From NCBI GenBank assembly GCA_013002265.1, contig JABDKK010000124.1, forward strand, positions 1 to 8,699: 8,699 nucleotides of DNA. Direction: 5' to 3'. The notes under the pieces were generated by a model, which was not told where the DNA came from, did not search any database, and saw only the letters and a program-made list of their open reading frames with translations. This DNA comes from Candidatus Nitrosopumilus sp. Its GTDB lineage: Archaea; Thermoproteota; Nitrososphaeria; Nitrososphaerales; Nitrosopumilaceae. Numbering within the stretch: position 1 is the stretch's first letter; the number at the start of each line of letters is the position of its first letter. The translations under genes were made by a program, and so were the position numbers. Below are positions 1 through 6,865 of the stretch, one piece after another.

Positions 1-3
1 ACT

Positions 4-80
4 GGGATCGTGGTCTAGCTTGGTATGATTCTGCGTTTGGGACGCAGAGGTCGCGCGTTCAAATCTCGCCGATCCCACCA
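4..80 (+). tRNA. tRNA-Pro with anticodon UGG, CCA encoded
   Basis: The transcript folds as a full cloverleaf. The acceptor stem GGGATCG (4-10) pairs perfectly with CGATCCC (70-76), followed by discriminator A77 and a genomically encoded CCA (78-80). The D arm carries AGC-TTGGTA. The anticodon stem CTGCG (31-35) pairs with CGCAG (43-47) around the loop TTTGGGA, so the anticodon at 38-40 is TGG, reading proline codons. The T loop is TTCAAAT (58-64). One oddity is that the T stem GCGCG/CTCGC has a C-U opposition at tRNA positions 52-62. No intron is present. The promoter lies before the window. A T-rich stretch follows the CCA and could end transcription, or the transcript could continue into the structured element at 119-189. 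Confidence 0.96.
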
Positions 81-118
81 TATCATTATCTTATTATCAA
101 ATCATTCCCTATGATTGT

Positions 119-189
119 TGCCGAGCAATGAGGAAGAGTTAGAGTAATGACTTTGAAATGAAGTAAACTAATGGCTCTGAGCTCCGGCA
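119..189 (+). ncRNA. candidate C/D-box guide sRNA
   Basis: An 8-bp stem with one bulged C (TGCCGAGC 119-126 against GCTCCGGCA 181-189) encloses a box layout typical of archaeal 2'-O-methylation guides. The C-like box is ATGAGGA (128-134, one mismatch to RUGAUGA) and the D box is a perfect CTGA (177-180), both directly beside the stem as a kink-turn requires. Internally, ATGA (147-150) could be a weak D' and ATGAAGT (158-164) a weak C'. With these, both guide stretches (135-146 and 165-176) are exactly 12 bases, the usual archaeal length. A weak TATA-like TTATTATC lies about 25 bases upstream (91-98), and TCTTTTT follows the stem. The internal boxes are degenerate, and I could not match the guides to an rRNA or tRNA target. 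The alternative is a long imperfect hairpin acting only as a terminator behind the tRNA. Confidence 0.4.
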
Positions 190-197
190 TCTTTTTA
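190..197 (+). terminator. T-run terminator after the structured element
   Basis: The sequence TCTTTTTA directly follows the 3' strand of the stem at 119-189. Runs of about five T are sufficient for archaeal transcription termination. The same bases could also be read as a TATA-like element (TTTTTATC) for the next gene, so the function is ambiguous. Confidence 0.35.
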
Positions 198-213
198 TCG
201 ATTTGTTAATTCT

Positions 214-468
214 TTGATTTTATTGAAATTTCAAAAACGAGATGTTGTTTTGATTGTTGGGTTACTTCTTTTTATGATTGGATTGACGCCATTTATGGCT
301 CCAATTTATGCTGCATTAATTGTCATTTTGATGTATTTTGGCATAAAATTCTATGTGGGAAAGAAAAAACAATCAATTTCACGCGAAATTGGAGAGGGCA
401 TATGCATGGAATGTGGTTCTAAAATAATTGAAAAAAAATGCCCAAATTGTGACTATTCAAAGGAATAA
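214..468 (+). CDS. small membrane protein with C-terminal zinc ribbon
   Basis: This 84-residue protein is not a family I can name. Two hydrophobic segments (about residues 11-25 and 28-48) are separated by a short TPFMAP turn, which suggests a helical hairpin in the membrane. A basic KKK (50-52) follows, then a four-cysteine zinc ribbon, CMEC (64-67) and CPNC (76-79). The positive charge after the second helix suggests that the ribbon faces the cytoplasm. The start is uncertain: the frame has no ATG before codon 21, and an in-frame stop lies at 178-180. TTG at 214 and TTG at 223 are both possible. The T-rich TATA-like stretch at 191-200 is better spaced for the second, which would give a leaderless 81-residue protein. 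ATG at 274 would destroy the first helix. Such small ribbon-bearing membrane proteins are common and mostly uncharacterised in archaea, and no partner is evident nearby. Confidence 0.7.
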   Translation: MILLKFQKRDVVLIVGLLLFMIGLTPFMAPIYAALIVILMYFGIKFYVGKKKQSISREIGEGICMECGSKIIEKKCPNCDYSKE

Positions 469-489
469 CTCCTACGTATGGCTTAATAC

Positions 490-511
490 TGAAAAATGAG
501 ATATTTTTTCA
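490..511 (+). terminator. AT-rich hairpin with T6 run
   Basis: TGAAAAAT (490-497) can pair with ATTTTTTCA (503-511), with one bulge, around a five-base loop. It includes a run of six T (504-509). It lies 21 bases after the stop of the zinc-ribbon gene and just before the TATA box of the next gene, so a terminator is the simplest reading. An operator-like inverted repeat for the downstream promoter is possible. Confidence 0.4.
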
Positions 512-520
512 TGGTTTTAA

Positions 521-528
521 GATATATC
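521..528 (+). promoter_or_regulatory. TATA box for the surface-protein gene
   Basis: GATATATC, preceded by TTTTAA, is the best TATA-like element ahead of the ATG at 606. Transcription starting about 25 bases downstream, near 550, would give a leader of roughly 55 bases. That is long compared with the apparently leaderless genes elsewhere in this window. Confidence 0.4.
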
Positions 529-570
529 ACTTTAACAACTAGCTCAACTTTTCCTCAATTCCATTCTAAA

Positions 571-609
571 ATGATGCCTCTAGTCAATCAAATCAGGAAA
601 TCACCATGA
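571..609 (+). CDS. possible 12-codon upstream reading frame
   Basis: ATG ATG at 571-576 opens a short frame (MMPLVNQIRKSP) inside the predicted leader. Its TGA (607-609) overlaps the ATG of the surface-protein gene (606-608) in an ATGA arrangement. This geometry would allow translational coupling or attenuation. The frame is short enough to arise by chance, and there is no clear ribosome binding site before it, so I hold it as a weak candidate only. Confidence 0.15.
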   Translation: MMPLVNQIRKSP

Positions 610-3600
610 AAAATAGCATTCCTATAATACTGTCATTAGTCTTGCTTGCAGGAATAATAATTCCCGTGCATGCTCAATCAAATTCTGAGAATATCGTAAT
701 TAATGAAGTTGAAATCAACCCTCCGGGAAATGACGCTACTTCAATTTCTGAGTGGGTGGAAATTTACAATCCAACTAATTCAGATGTTGATTTGAGTGGA
801 TGGAAAATTGCATCTACAACTGTTCTGAAAAAAACTATGACCATTCAATCTGGAACCATTATCAAGCCAGGACAATTCTTGACATATTCTTACCAAAGTC
901 TGTGGTTTACTGATTCAAGTGAATCTGTTGAACTACGAGACGCCGATGGAGTTGTTATTGATAAAACACCAGTAATCTCTGACATATTTAATGACTTTAA
1001 ATCCTGGCAGAGAATCTATGATGGCTATGACTTGGATAGTTCTTCGGATTGGAAATTTGTATCTTCTACTGCCGGCTCTTCAAATGGAAAGCTTGTTGTC
1101 ACACAGGATTCGCAAGATGTAAAATTAACTGTTGAATCTGATAAAAGATCTTATTTGTTTGGTGAGACGGCAGTCATTAAAGGAAATGTATCAAAAGAAG
1201 TTTTTACAGTAAAACCCACATTTCAACCCGAGCCAATAATTGTAAAAATATCTGGCCCCAACTATGATAAATCTATCAGTTTGTATCCTGATCTTAAACT
1301 GAATTATAAGACTACTCTAAGCCTTCATCAGGTTCTTGGAATTAATGAAGGCGTTTACGATGTTTCTGTAAGTTATGCTGGTGTGATTGCAAAAACAAAT
1401 TTTTCAGTTGGACATAAAATTACTGAGCAAATACTGAAAACTGATGCAGAACTAAGTATATTCTCTGACAAATCACAGTACTTGCCAGGCCAACTAGTCT
1501 CAATTGCTGGCTTTACCTCCAAAGTAATCCCATTTGAAGGAATGAAATTAACTGTTAAAGATTCTGAAGGAAACCTTGTATCTGAAGGAAACCTATATCC
1601 TACTAAAGACAAGTTTGCTACCAGTGTTTATCTAACTACTGTTAAACCTGTATATGGAACCTACCAAATTTTAGCTGAATATTCTGGAAAATCTACAGTT
1701 TCAACCTTTGATGTTGTAAAGGACATCAAAGAAAGTGTCCCGATTTCATTATGGACTGACAAAAAAGCTTATGGGCTTGGGGAGAAAGTAGAAATCTCTG
1801 GTAGGATTAATCAAGTTTGGATTAGCACTCTGGATTTAGAAGTAGTTCAGACAAAACAAACATCCACGACCCCTTCTGGAAGTGATTCAGGATTCAAAAT
1901 TTTAGATAGTGCTCGAATAATGGGTGATGGCACATTTACGTACTCTTTTACAATACCTGATAATAAAATTCGATTAGGAGATTACAAAATTAGTGTATCC
2001 AAATCCGTCGGTTCTGCTTCTACTGTGATTCACGCAGTTACAAATCCTGATGAGTTTGTTGCATCCACAGAACCATTTACTTTGAAAATTGATAAGCAAG
2101 TCTATGATCTTGGAGGAAAAATAAAACTTGGTGGATTCATAGATAATATTACACCCAATTCTAGTTACGTCATTGGCACTCCTGTAAAGATTTCGATTTC
2201 ACATGAAGACGGTTCTCCTCTTGAAATAGTTGGACTTGCATCTGGAGCAAAAACTAGAACCAGTGGAGGTGTTGTTGTGGCATATGACTTTACAGCAATT
2301 CCTGAATCATCTGGCAGTTATTCTCTTGAAATTCCAGTTACTGCAAGCATTTTTGCTCCTGGAAATTATGTTGTTAAATCTCAATTTGGCGGGCTGACTG
2401 CAACTCAGACTTTCTCAATTGTAGACCCACTTTCATTCAAGGATGGCCCTCAGATATTTCTTGATAAAGAGGTTTATGGCTTATCACAAGCAGTAACACT
2501 CTCTGGAATTTTCCCTCCAACAGGTGATACTGCTGTCAAAATTACTCTGACCAAACCTGACGGTACTAAGGTCATCTCAGGGTCTACAATTGATGCTCAA
2601 AAATTCTCTTGGACCTGGAATGCTCCAACTGCTGAAAAAACTCAAAGTATAAAAACTGAAGATGCAAAAAATCTCTCAAAATCTAATTTTGGTGTTTACA
2701 AAATCAAAGTAGCTACTGATAGCTACAGCAAGGATATTTTCTTTAAAGTTTCTGAAGACCCTCTGAATGATTCATTGTCTGATACTCCTCTTTTTGTAAC
2801 AACTGAAAAATCGCTTTACAAAGCAGGTGAAAAACTCAAAGTTCTTGGAAATGTAATTAAACGTGTCCAAGGTGATGAAGGATTGATAGTTCCAGATAGA
2901 GTTACCATAAAAATCCATGATGGTGTTTTTCCCTTCAAACAAATTTTAGAATCTGCAGTATATCCTAATCAAGGTGGAGATTTTACCAGTTTCTTTGATT
3001 TGCCTATAACTGTATTTAATGAAGGATCATATTCTGTAAAGGCTGTTTATAATAAAGCAAAAGCTGAATCTTTGTTTAGTGTTGCCAATGACTTTTCATT
3101 TGGAAGTGATGCATCCCTGACTCTATTGTTGACACAAGATAAAACCGAATACCATCCTGGTGACACTGTTGTAATTAATGGTAAACCCAACAAATTGATC
3201 TATCTTGAAAAATACGATGTAAGTATTATTAAAAAATCTGCAACAGAAATAACATGTGGTACATTTTATTGTGGAAAACATACTGGTCCTGTGACTACTA
3301 TCCGTCCAAGTCCATCTGGTTCCTTTACCTATGAATATGTGATCCCAAACAAAGAATCTTCACTTGGTTCATACGAAGTTACGGTTGATGCTGATTTTGA
3401 AACAAAATCTATAAAATTTAATGTTGTAGAAGAACATCTAAAACCAAAATTAGATACTCTAGTTGAAAAAGAAAACAGAATCTCTGAAAAAATAATATCT
3501 ACTGTTACGGCTACAAAAACCGTTGATAATCAAATTTTCTCTCCTAGAGTATTATCTGGCTCTCTATTTACAACCTCGCGAGGTGATGAATCTATAGTAA

Positions 3601-3887
3601 ATCTTCAAGTGACCTCATCTAATGGCGTATGTGTAATTGGCCAATCTGAAGAATGCCTAGTCAAAGAATCCACTAGAAAACAAGGCCAAATTTATGATGT
3701 AGTTGAAATTGATGGTGTAAATTATAATGTAAGATATAGTGGTGCTGATGTTAGACTAGAAAAATTCAGTATATTGCCAGAGTCATCTGATGAATTTTTG
3801 CCAGATGCTAATTGGAATGTAGAGATTCTCAAAGATGATCAGGTATCTAGATTTTATTATAAAATAACATACAAATCAGTAGAGTAA
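606..3887 (+). CDS. secreted surface protein: lamin-tail domain plus seven Ig-like repeats
   Basis: This 1093-residue protein begins with a signal peptide (hydrophobic core 5-20, likely cleavage after VHA at 23). Residues 28-161 match the lamin-tail (LTD) fold: VINEVEI, EWVEIYNP, the DLSGWKI strand, a KPGQ turn, a VELRDADG strand and the closing SWQRIYDG...STAGSSNG. Seven Ig-like units of about 100-120 residues follow. Each opens with a DK-x-x-Y-x-x-G-x-x-v-x-i-x-G type motif, with the key tyrosine at 183, 292, 389, 500, 624, 738 and 849. A C-terminal module (about 945-1093) has no recognisable family. Cysteines C884/C889 and C1009/C1017 could form disulfides. There is no C-terminal membrane helix, PEFG-type sorting tail or lipobox, so attachment to the cell is unexplained. 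ATG at 606 is preceded by AGGA at 595-598, a weak ribosome binding site. An extracellular, S-layer-associated, adhesive or structural role is inferred from domain architecture alone. Confidence 0.85.
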   Translation: MKNSIPIILSLVLLAGIIIPVHAQSNSENIVINEVEINPPGNDATSISEWVEIYNPTNSDVDLSGWKIASTTVLKKTMTIQSGTIIKPGQFLTYSYQSLWFTDSSESVELRDADGVVIDKTPVISDIFNDFKSWQRIYDGYDLDSSSDWKFVSSTAGSSNGKLVVTQDSQDVKLTVESDKRSYLFGETAVIKGNVSKEVFTVKPTFQPEPIIVKISGPNYDKSISLYPDLKLNYKTTLSLHQVLGINEGVYDVSVSYAGVIAKTNFSVGHKITEQILKTDAELSIFSDKSQYLPGQLVSIAGFTSKVIPFEGMKLTVKDSEGNLVSEGNLYPTKDKFATSVYLTTVKPVYGTYQILAEYSGKSTVSTFDVVKDIKESVPISLWTDKKAYGLGEKVEISGRINQVWISTLDLEVVQTKQTSTTPSGSDSGFKILDSARIMGDGTFTYSFTIPDNKIRLGDYKISVSKSVGSASTVIHAVTNPDEFVASTEPFTLKIDKQVYDLGGKIKLGGFIDNITPNSSYVIGTPVKISISHEDGSPLEIVGLASGAKTRTSGGVVVAYDFTAIPESSGSYSLEIPVTASIFAPGNYVVKSQFGGLTATQTFSIVDPLSFKDGPQIFLDKEVYGLSQAVTLSGIFPPTGDTAVKITLTKPDGTKVISGSTIDAQKFSWTWNAPTAEKTQSIKTEDAKNLSKSNFGVYKIKVATDSYSKDIFFKVSEDPLNDSLSDTPLFVTTEKSLYKAGEKLKVLGNVIKRVQGDEGLIVPDRVTIKIHDGVFPFKQILESAVYPNQGGDFTSFFDLPITVFNEGSYSVKAVYNKAKAESLFSVANDFSFGSDASLTLLLTQDKTEYHPGDTVVINGKPNKLIYLEKYDVSIIKKSATEITCGTFYCGKHTGPVTTIRPSPSGSFTYEYVIPNKESSLGSYEVTVDADFETKSIKFNVVEEHLKPKLDTLVEKENRISEKIISTVTATKTVDNQIFSPRVLSGSLFTTSRGDESIVNLQVTSSNGVCVIGQSEECLVKESTRKQGQIYDVVEIDGVNYNVRYSGADVRLEKFSILPESSDEFLPDANWNVEILKDDQVSRFYYKITYKSVE
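1119..3431 (+). repeat. array of seven Ig-like protein repeats
   Basis: The repeat register is set by the conserved tyrosine codons at 1152, 1479, 1770, 2103, 2475, 2817 and 3150, giving spacings of 109, 97, 111, 124, 114 and 111 residues. The units share the opening motif but differ widely elsewhere. The array is therefore old and diverged at DNA level rather than a recent tandem amplification. The pattern resembles the MG2/Ig-like strands frequent in archaeal surface proteins. Confidence 0.8.
1563..1598 (+). repeat. 18-bp tandem duplication inside the surface-protein gene
   Basis: TCTGAAGGAAACCT occurs at 1563-1576 and again at 1581-1594, a period of 18 bases. It encodes SEGNLV followed by SEGNLY in the second Ig-like unit. 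The frame is kept, so it reads as a small slippage or duplication event that lengthened a surface hairpin. Confidence 0.7.
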
Positions 3888-3920
3888 ATACAAAATACCC
3901 TATCATTGTAACTCTTTAAT

Positions 3921-4427
3921 GTGAAACTACAAATTTTGATGTTTTATCAGGATGATCCAAAAAAATGCACAGCTGCTAAAATGATAAAGTTTGGACTAGC
4001 TCAAAATATAAAAAAAATTGGAAGTAAAGGAATGGTACTAGATCCATTTTCAGACAAATTTCTATTACCTAAAGATAAATCTGTCATTCATTCAATAGTT
4101 GGAATTGATTGCTCTTGGAATTTAGCAGATAAGGCATTTTCTAAAAATTTTAATGGAATCAAAAGAAAACTTCCCCCACTGCTTGCTGGAAACCCATTAA
4201 ATTATTCAAAACTTAGCAAACTAACTACAGTAGAAGCCTTCGCAGGATCACTGTTTATTTTAGGCTTTAAAGAACAAGCATTGAGTTTACTTGATAAATT
4301 CAAGTGGGGTCATACTTTCTATGACCTAAACAAAAACCTCTTAGTTGAATACTCTGAACTGGAATCTGAAGATCAAATAGAACAAATTCTAAAAGATTAT
4401 GGTCTACTAGATCTTTTCTTAAGATAG
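3921..4427 (+). CDS. tsr3: Tsr3-family rRNA aminocarboxypropyltransferase
   Basis: The 168-residue product matches archaeal Tsr3 across its whole length. This enzyme moves the 3-amino-3-carboxypropyl group of S-adenosylmethionine to the hypermodified (pseudo)uridine in helix 31 of small-subunit rRNA, a late cytoplasmic step in subunit maturation. Family signatures are QDDPKKCTAAKM (10-21), DCSWN (63-67), RKLPPLLAGNPLNYS (82-96, expected SAM and RNA contacts), TTVEAFAGSLFILG (102-115) and FKWGHTFYDLN (127-137). The start is GTG, placing the DDPKKC motif at the usual distance from the N terminus. It lies 33 bases after the surface-protein stop, with an A/T-rich TATA-like stretch at 3886-3898, so it probably has its own leaderless transcript. 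The last 31 bases overlap the 3' end of the convergent solute-binding protein gene. Length and motifs look intact. Confidence 0.93.
   Translation: MKLQILMFYQDDPKKCTAAKMIKFGLAQNIKKIGSKGMVLDPFSDKFLLPKDKSVIHSIVGIDCSWNLADKAFSKNFNGIKRKLPPLLAGNPLNYSKLSKLTTVEAFAGSLFILGFKEQALSLLDKFKWGHTFYDLNKNLLVEYSELESEDQIEQILKDYGLLDLFLR
4397..4427. other. 31-bp convergent overlap of tsr3 and the solute-binding protein gene
   Basis: The plus-strand tsr3 stop (TAG 4425-4427) lies beyond the minus-strand stop (TAA, plus-strand 4399-4397). The last residues of Tsr3 (YGLLDLFLR) and the basic tail of the solute-binding protein (LKKRSSRP) are therefore coded on opposite strands of the same DNA. No hairpin terminator fits between them, and the transcripts must overlap at their 3' ends. 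Confidence 0.9.
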
Positions 4428-6865
4428 ATTCCAATTACAATTATGATGATTATTGGAATAATTAGAAATTCTAAATGTAAATCATTTTCAACAAATTTGA
4501 CTGTCTCATATTCACTTGCAGGTAATTCTTGGGTATTTTTTGTAACCAAAAAACTTGATTCAAATAAGTCAGGCTTGAGAACAGAATTTGAAATTGCAAA
4601 AATTTTGATATTGTTTGCCCCTAATCCTAGTTTCTCAGAGTCTTTTGCATCAATTACTATGCCTGAGTTTTCATTGTTTGTTTTGATATTTTTTGATAAA
4701 ATCATTTTACCTTCAGCATTTGTTAAAAAGAATAAAATTGAATCTGTATTTTCAGTTTGAATTTTAATTTCAAACTGCTCTCCTTTCTGAACTATGTTTT
4801 TGATATCTATCTTTTTGATGTTTGGAAATTCTGTATTCTCAAACTCTGACCATTTTCCAATTTTAAATGGATATGATTCATCATCAAATGATTTTACTGT
4901 TATCGTTCTAGATTCAGGAGCATACGATTCTAAATAAAATGGACCATTGCTAATTACTGCATGATTTTTTGTATATATCCAATTAATAGATGATTGATAT
5001 CTTTGATTATGGTATTCTGCAGTTTCATTATCATTAATTAAAGACATAGGAATGAAATTAGATTCCTTGAAATCTTGTAGATATTCTTTGATCATTTTGG
5101 CATCATTTGGTATGATTAGAGATAACCAACTGATGTTTTTGCTTGTTGCACCTGATCTTGAAAAAGACATCTTTCCATCTAATACTGCCTGCTCCATTGC
5201 TGCAGTGATTTCCCAAGGTATGGTGTTCCAAACAATCGCCCAATCTGCGATCTCTCCTTTATCAAAATGCCAATAATTCACATACACTTCGATTGTGTCT
5301 TCATCCACTATCTTTATTCCTTTAATTGATTGAATATTTTGAGATGCTCTTGGTGTGAATTCGGTATCAAAAGTTTTATCATTTTCATCTGTTTTTGTAC
5401 CCCACTCTATAATAAAATAAAGCGAATGTAAAATATCATTAATATCCATGGATTCTCCATTGTGCCAATTACTAAATTTAAAATCAAATGTTACTTTACT
5501 TGTAGCCATTGTATCTGCAGGTACACGATCCCATTTTTGTAAAAATGGATTCCACAATATAGATTCTTTAGGAATTACTAGTTTTTCATTAGGCCCTGCA
5601 GATTCTACATGCCATGTTGCTCTTACTGGAAATGTTTCTCCTGTAAATGGATGCTTAAATGCTCCTGGATCTGAAATTATTCCCCATATCTGCCTGCTGT
5701 AACTATCTGTTAATCCCATTATGGGATTCCATGCTCCTTGATAGATTTGCTTTACACCAATAACAAGTTCATTACTGTCGCCTCGTGCATTAATTGGAGT
5801 GAATCTACTTGGAACCCCTGCTCCAAAATCATTTACTACTCCGCTAATTTTTTCATTTGTTACATACTGATCAATTTTACTAGCTAAAAAAACTCTCACT
5901 GATTCATTTACACCTTCCACAACTGAATCCCGAATTAATTTTGTTCTCTGCTCTTGTGAATCAAAATCACCTGTGTAAATTTTTTGTGTCAAACCATCTA
6001 TCTTTTCATTTTTGTAATTCCAATATGATGGGTCATTGAATCCTGGCATGTTTGAAAACCATGGAGAATACATTTGTCCTAATCCTACAGAGTCATATCT
6101 TGCAAATGCAGAGCGATTCCAACCCTCAGTGTATAAACTCCATTTTAAATCAGATGGATTAGACCCATAGACTATTACAAAAGCTTTATTCAAATCACCA
6201 AAATCCTTTTTAACTGTAAACCCTATATTCTGTAACTCTGCTGCTAAAATCTCTCCAATAGATTTTCTAACAGGATCATCACTTCTAATAAAAATTGTAA
6301 TCTCTATTGGTTTTTCTTTAATTTTCCATTTTCCATCCTTTTTTACTGCACCAGTGTCTAGTAGCTTTTTTGAAATGATTTGTTCTGCAAGTGAGGGGTT
6401 GTATTTGAAATTAAACTCTTCAAGTTTTTCTATTACTGTGAGGTACTCTGGATCAGAAGGACCATAGTATGAAATGATTGGCGAGCCATAACCTCCCATT
6501 AACTCATTAACAATTAACTTTCTATCTACTAAATAATTTAGGGCAAATCTGATCTCTTTAATTGAAAATGGGTTAAACTCTTCGGATTCAGCTGGGTTGA
6601 CAAGAATACTATATGAGCCTCCAGTTGAGTCAAAAACCTGTAATCCTTCTCTATTTTGAATATTTTCTAATCTGTCTGATGATATTCTATAGTAATAAAG
6701 ATCAAGATTCCCATTTCTTACTTCTTCTAATGCTGTGTTCTCATCAAGATATTGAATAAATTTAACAGAATCAAAAAATGTATTTTTCTCTCCAAATGAT
6801 TCATTATGCATCAAAAAAACAATTGAAAGAGCTAGCATGAAAACTAGCAATTTTTTCATAAACAT
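4397..6865 (-). CDS. membrane-anchored family-5 solute-binding protein, circularly permuted
   Basis: The 822-residue product is an extracellular binding component of a peptide/nickel-type (Dpp/Opp) ABC importer, judged by SBP_bac_5 motifs. It has a signal peptide (1-25, no lipobox cysteine), two binding-protein halves, a small beta-rich module (about 690-776) and a C-terminal membrane helix (799-814) with basic tail KKRSSRP, so it is tethered outside the membrane. The motif order is unusual. Residues 34-360 contain features normally in the second half: VRNGNLD (49-55), IRFALNYLVDRKLIV (105-119), LQNIGFTV (211-218), the GW region (248) and the EQRTKLIRD helix (305-313). Residues 365-689 contain the normal first half: ELVIGVKQ (366-373), FKFSNWHNGESMDINDILHS (462-481), DEDTIEVYV (521-529) and ISNGPFYLESY (638-648). 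It contains no cysteine. M3 is an alternative start. No permease or ATPase gene is adjacent, and the substrate is unknown. Confidence 0.88.
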   Translation of the reverse strand: MFMKKLLVFMLALSIVFLMHNESFGEKNTFFDSVKFIQYLDENTALEEVRNGNLDLYYYRISSDRLENIQNREGLQVFDSTGGSYSILVNPAESEEFNPFSIKEIRFALNYLVDRKLIVNELMGGYGSPIISYYGPSDPEYLTVIEKLEEFNFKYNPSLAEQIISKKLLDTGAVKKDGKWKIKEKPIEITIFIRSDDPVRKSIGEILAAELQNIGFTVKKDFGDLNKAFVIVYGSNPSDLKWSLYTEGWNRSAFARYDSVGLGQMYSPWFSNMPGFNDPSYWNYKNEKIDGLTQKIYTGDFDSQEQRTKLIRDSVVEGVNESVRVFLASKIDQYVTNEKISGVVNDFGAGVPSRFTPINARGDSNELVIGVKQIYQGAWNPIMGLTDSYSRQIWGIISDPGAFKHPFTGETFPVRATWHVESAGPNEKLVIPKESILWNPFLQKWDRVPADTMATSKVTFDFKFSNWHNGESMDINDILHSLYFIIEWGTKTDENDKTFDTEFTPRASQNIQSIKGIKIVDEDTIEVYVNYWHFDKGEIADWAIVWNTIPWEITAAMEQAVLDGKMSFSRSGATSKNISWLSLIIPNDAKMIKEYLQDFKESNFIPMSLINDNETAEYHNQRYQSSINWIYTKNHAVISNGPFYLESYAPESRTITVKSFDDESYPFKIGKWSEFENTEFPNIKKIDIKNIVQKGEQFEIKIQTENTDSILFFLTNAEGKMILSKNIKTNNENSGIVIDAKDSEKLGLGANNIKIFAISNSVLKPDLFESSFLVTKNTQELPASEYETVKFVENDLHLEFLIIPIIIIIVIGIYLKKRSSRP

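Noticed and set aside
1373..1612. Minus-strand open frame of 79 codons
   Set aside because: It lies wholly inside the surface-protein gene, which has a clear signal peptide and domains. The antisense product has no recognisable feature.
1119..3431. Recent tandem DNA amplification of the Ig-like units
   Set aside because: The units share only the short opening motif, and spacing varies from 97 to 124 residues. No long DNA identity is seen between units.
3840..3887. C-terminal sorting signal (PEFG-type) or membrane anchor on the surface protein
   Set aside because: The last residues (FYYKITYKSVE) are polar and there is no hydrophobic helix followed by basic residues.
4443..5702. Three plus-strand open frames (4443-4760, 5052-5276, 5448-5702)
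   Set aside because: All are antisense to the solute-binding protein gene, whose family motifs are unmistakable. None has a promoter or coherent domain.
4397..6865. Two tandem solute-binding domains or a gene fusion
   Set aside because: Each half carries only one complementary half of the motif set. No motif is duplicated, so a single permuted domain fits better than two domains.
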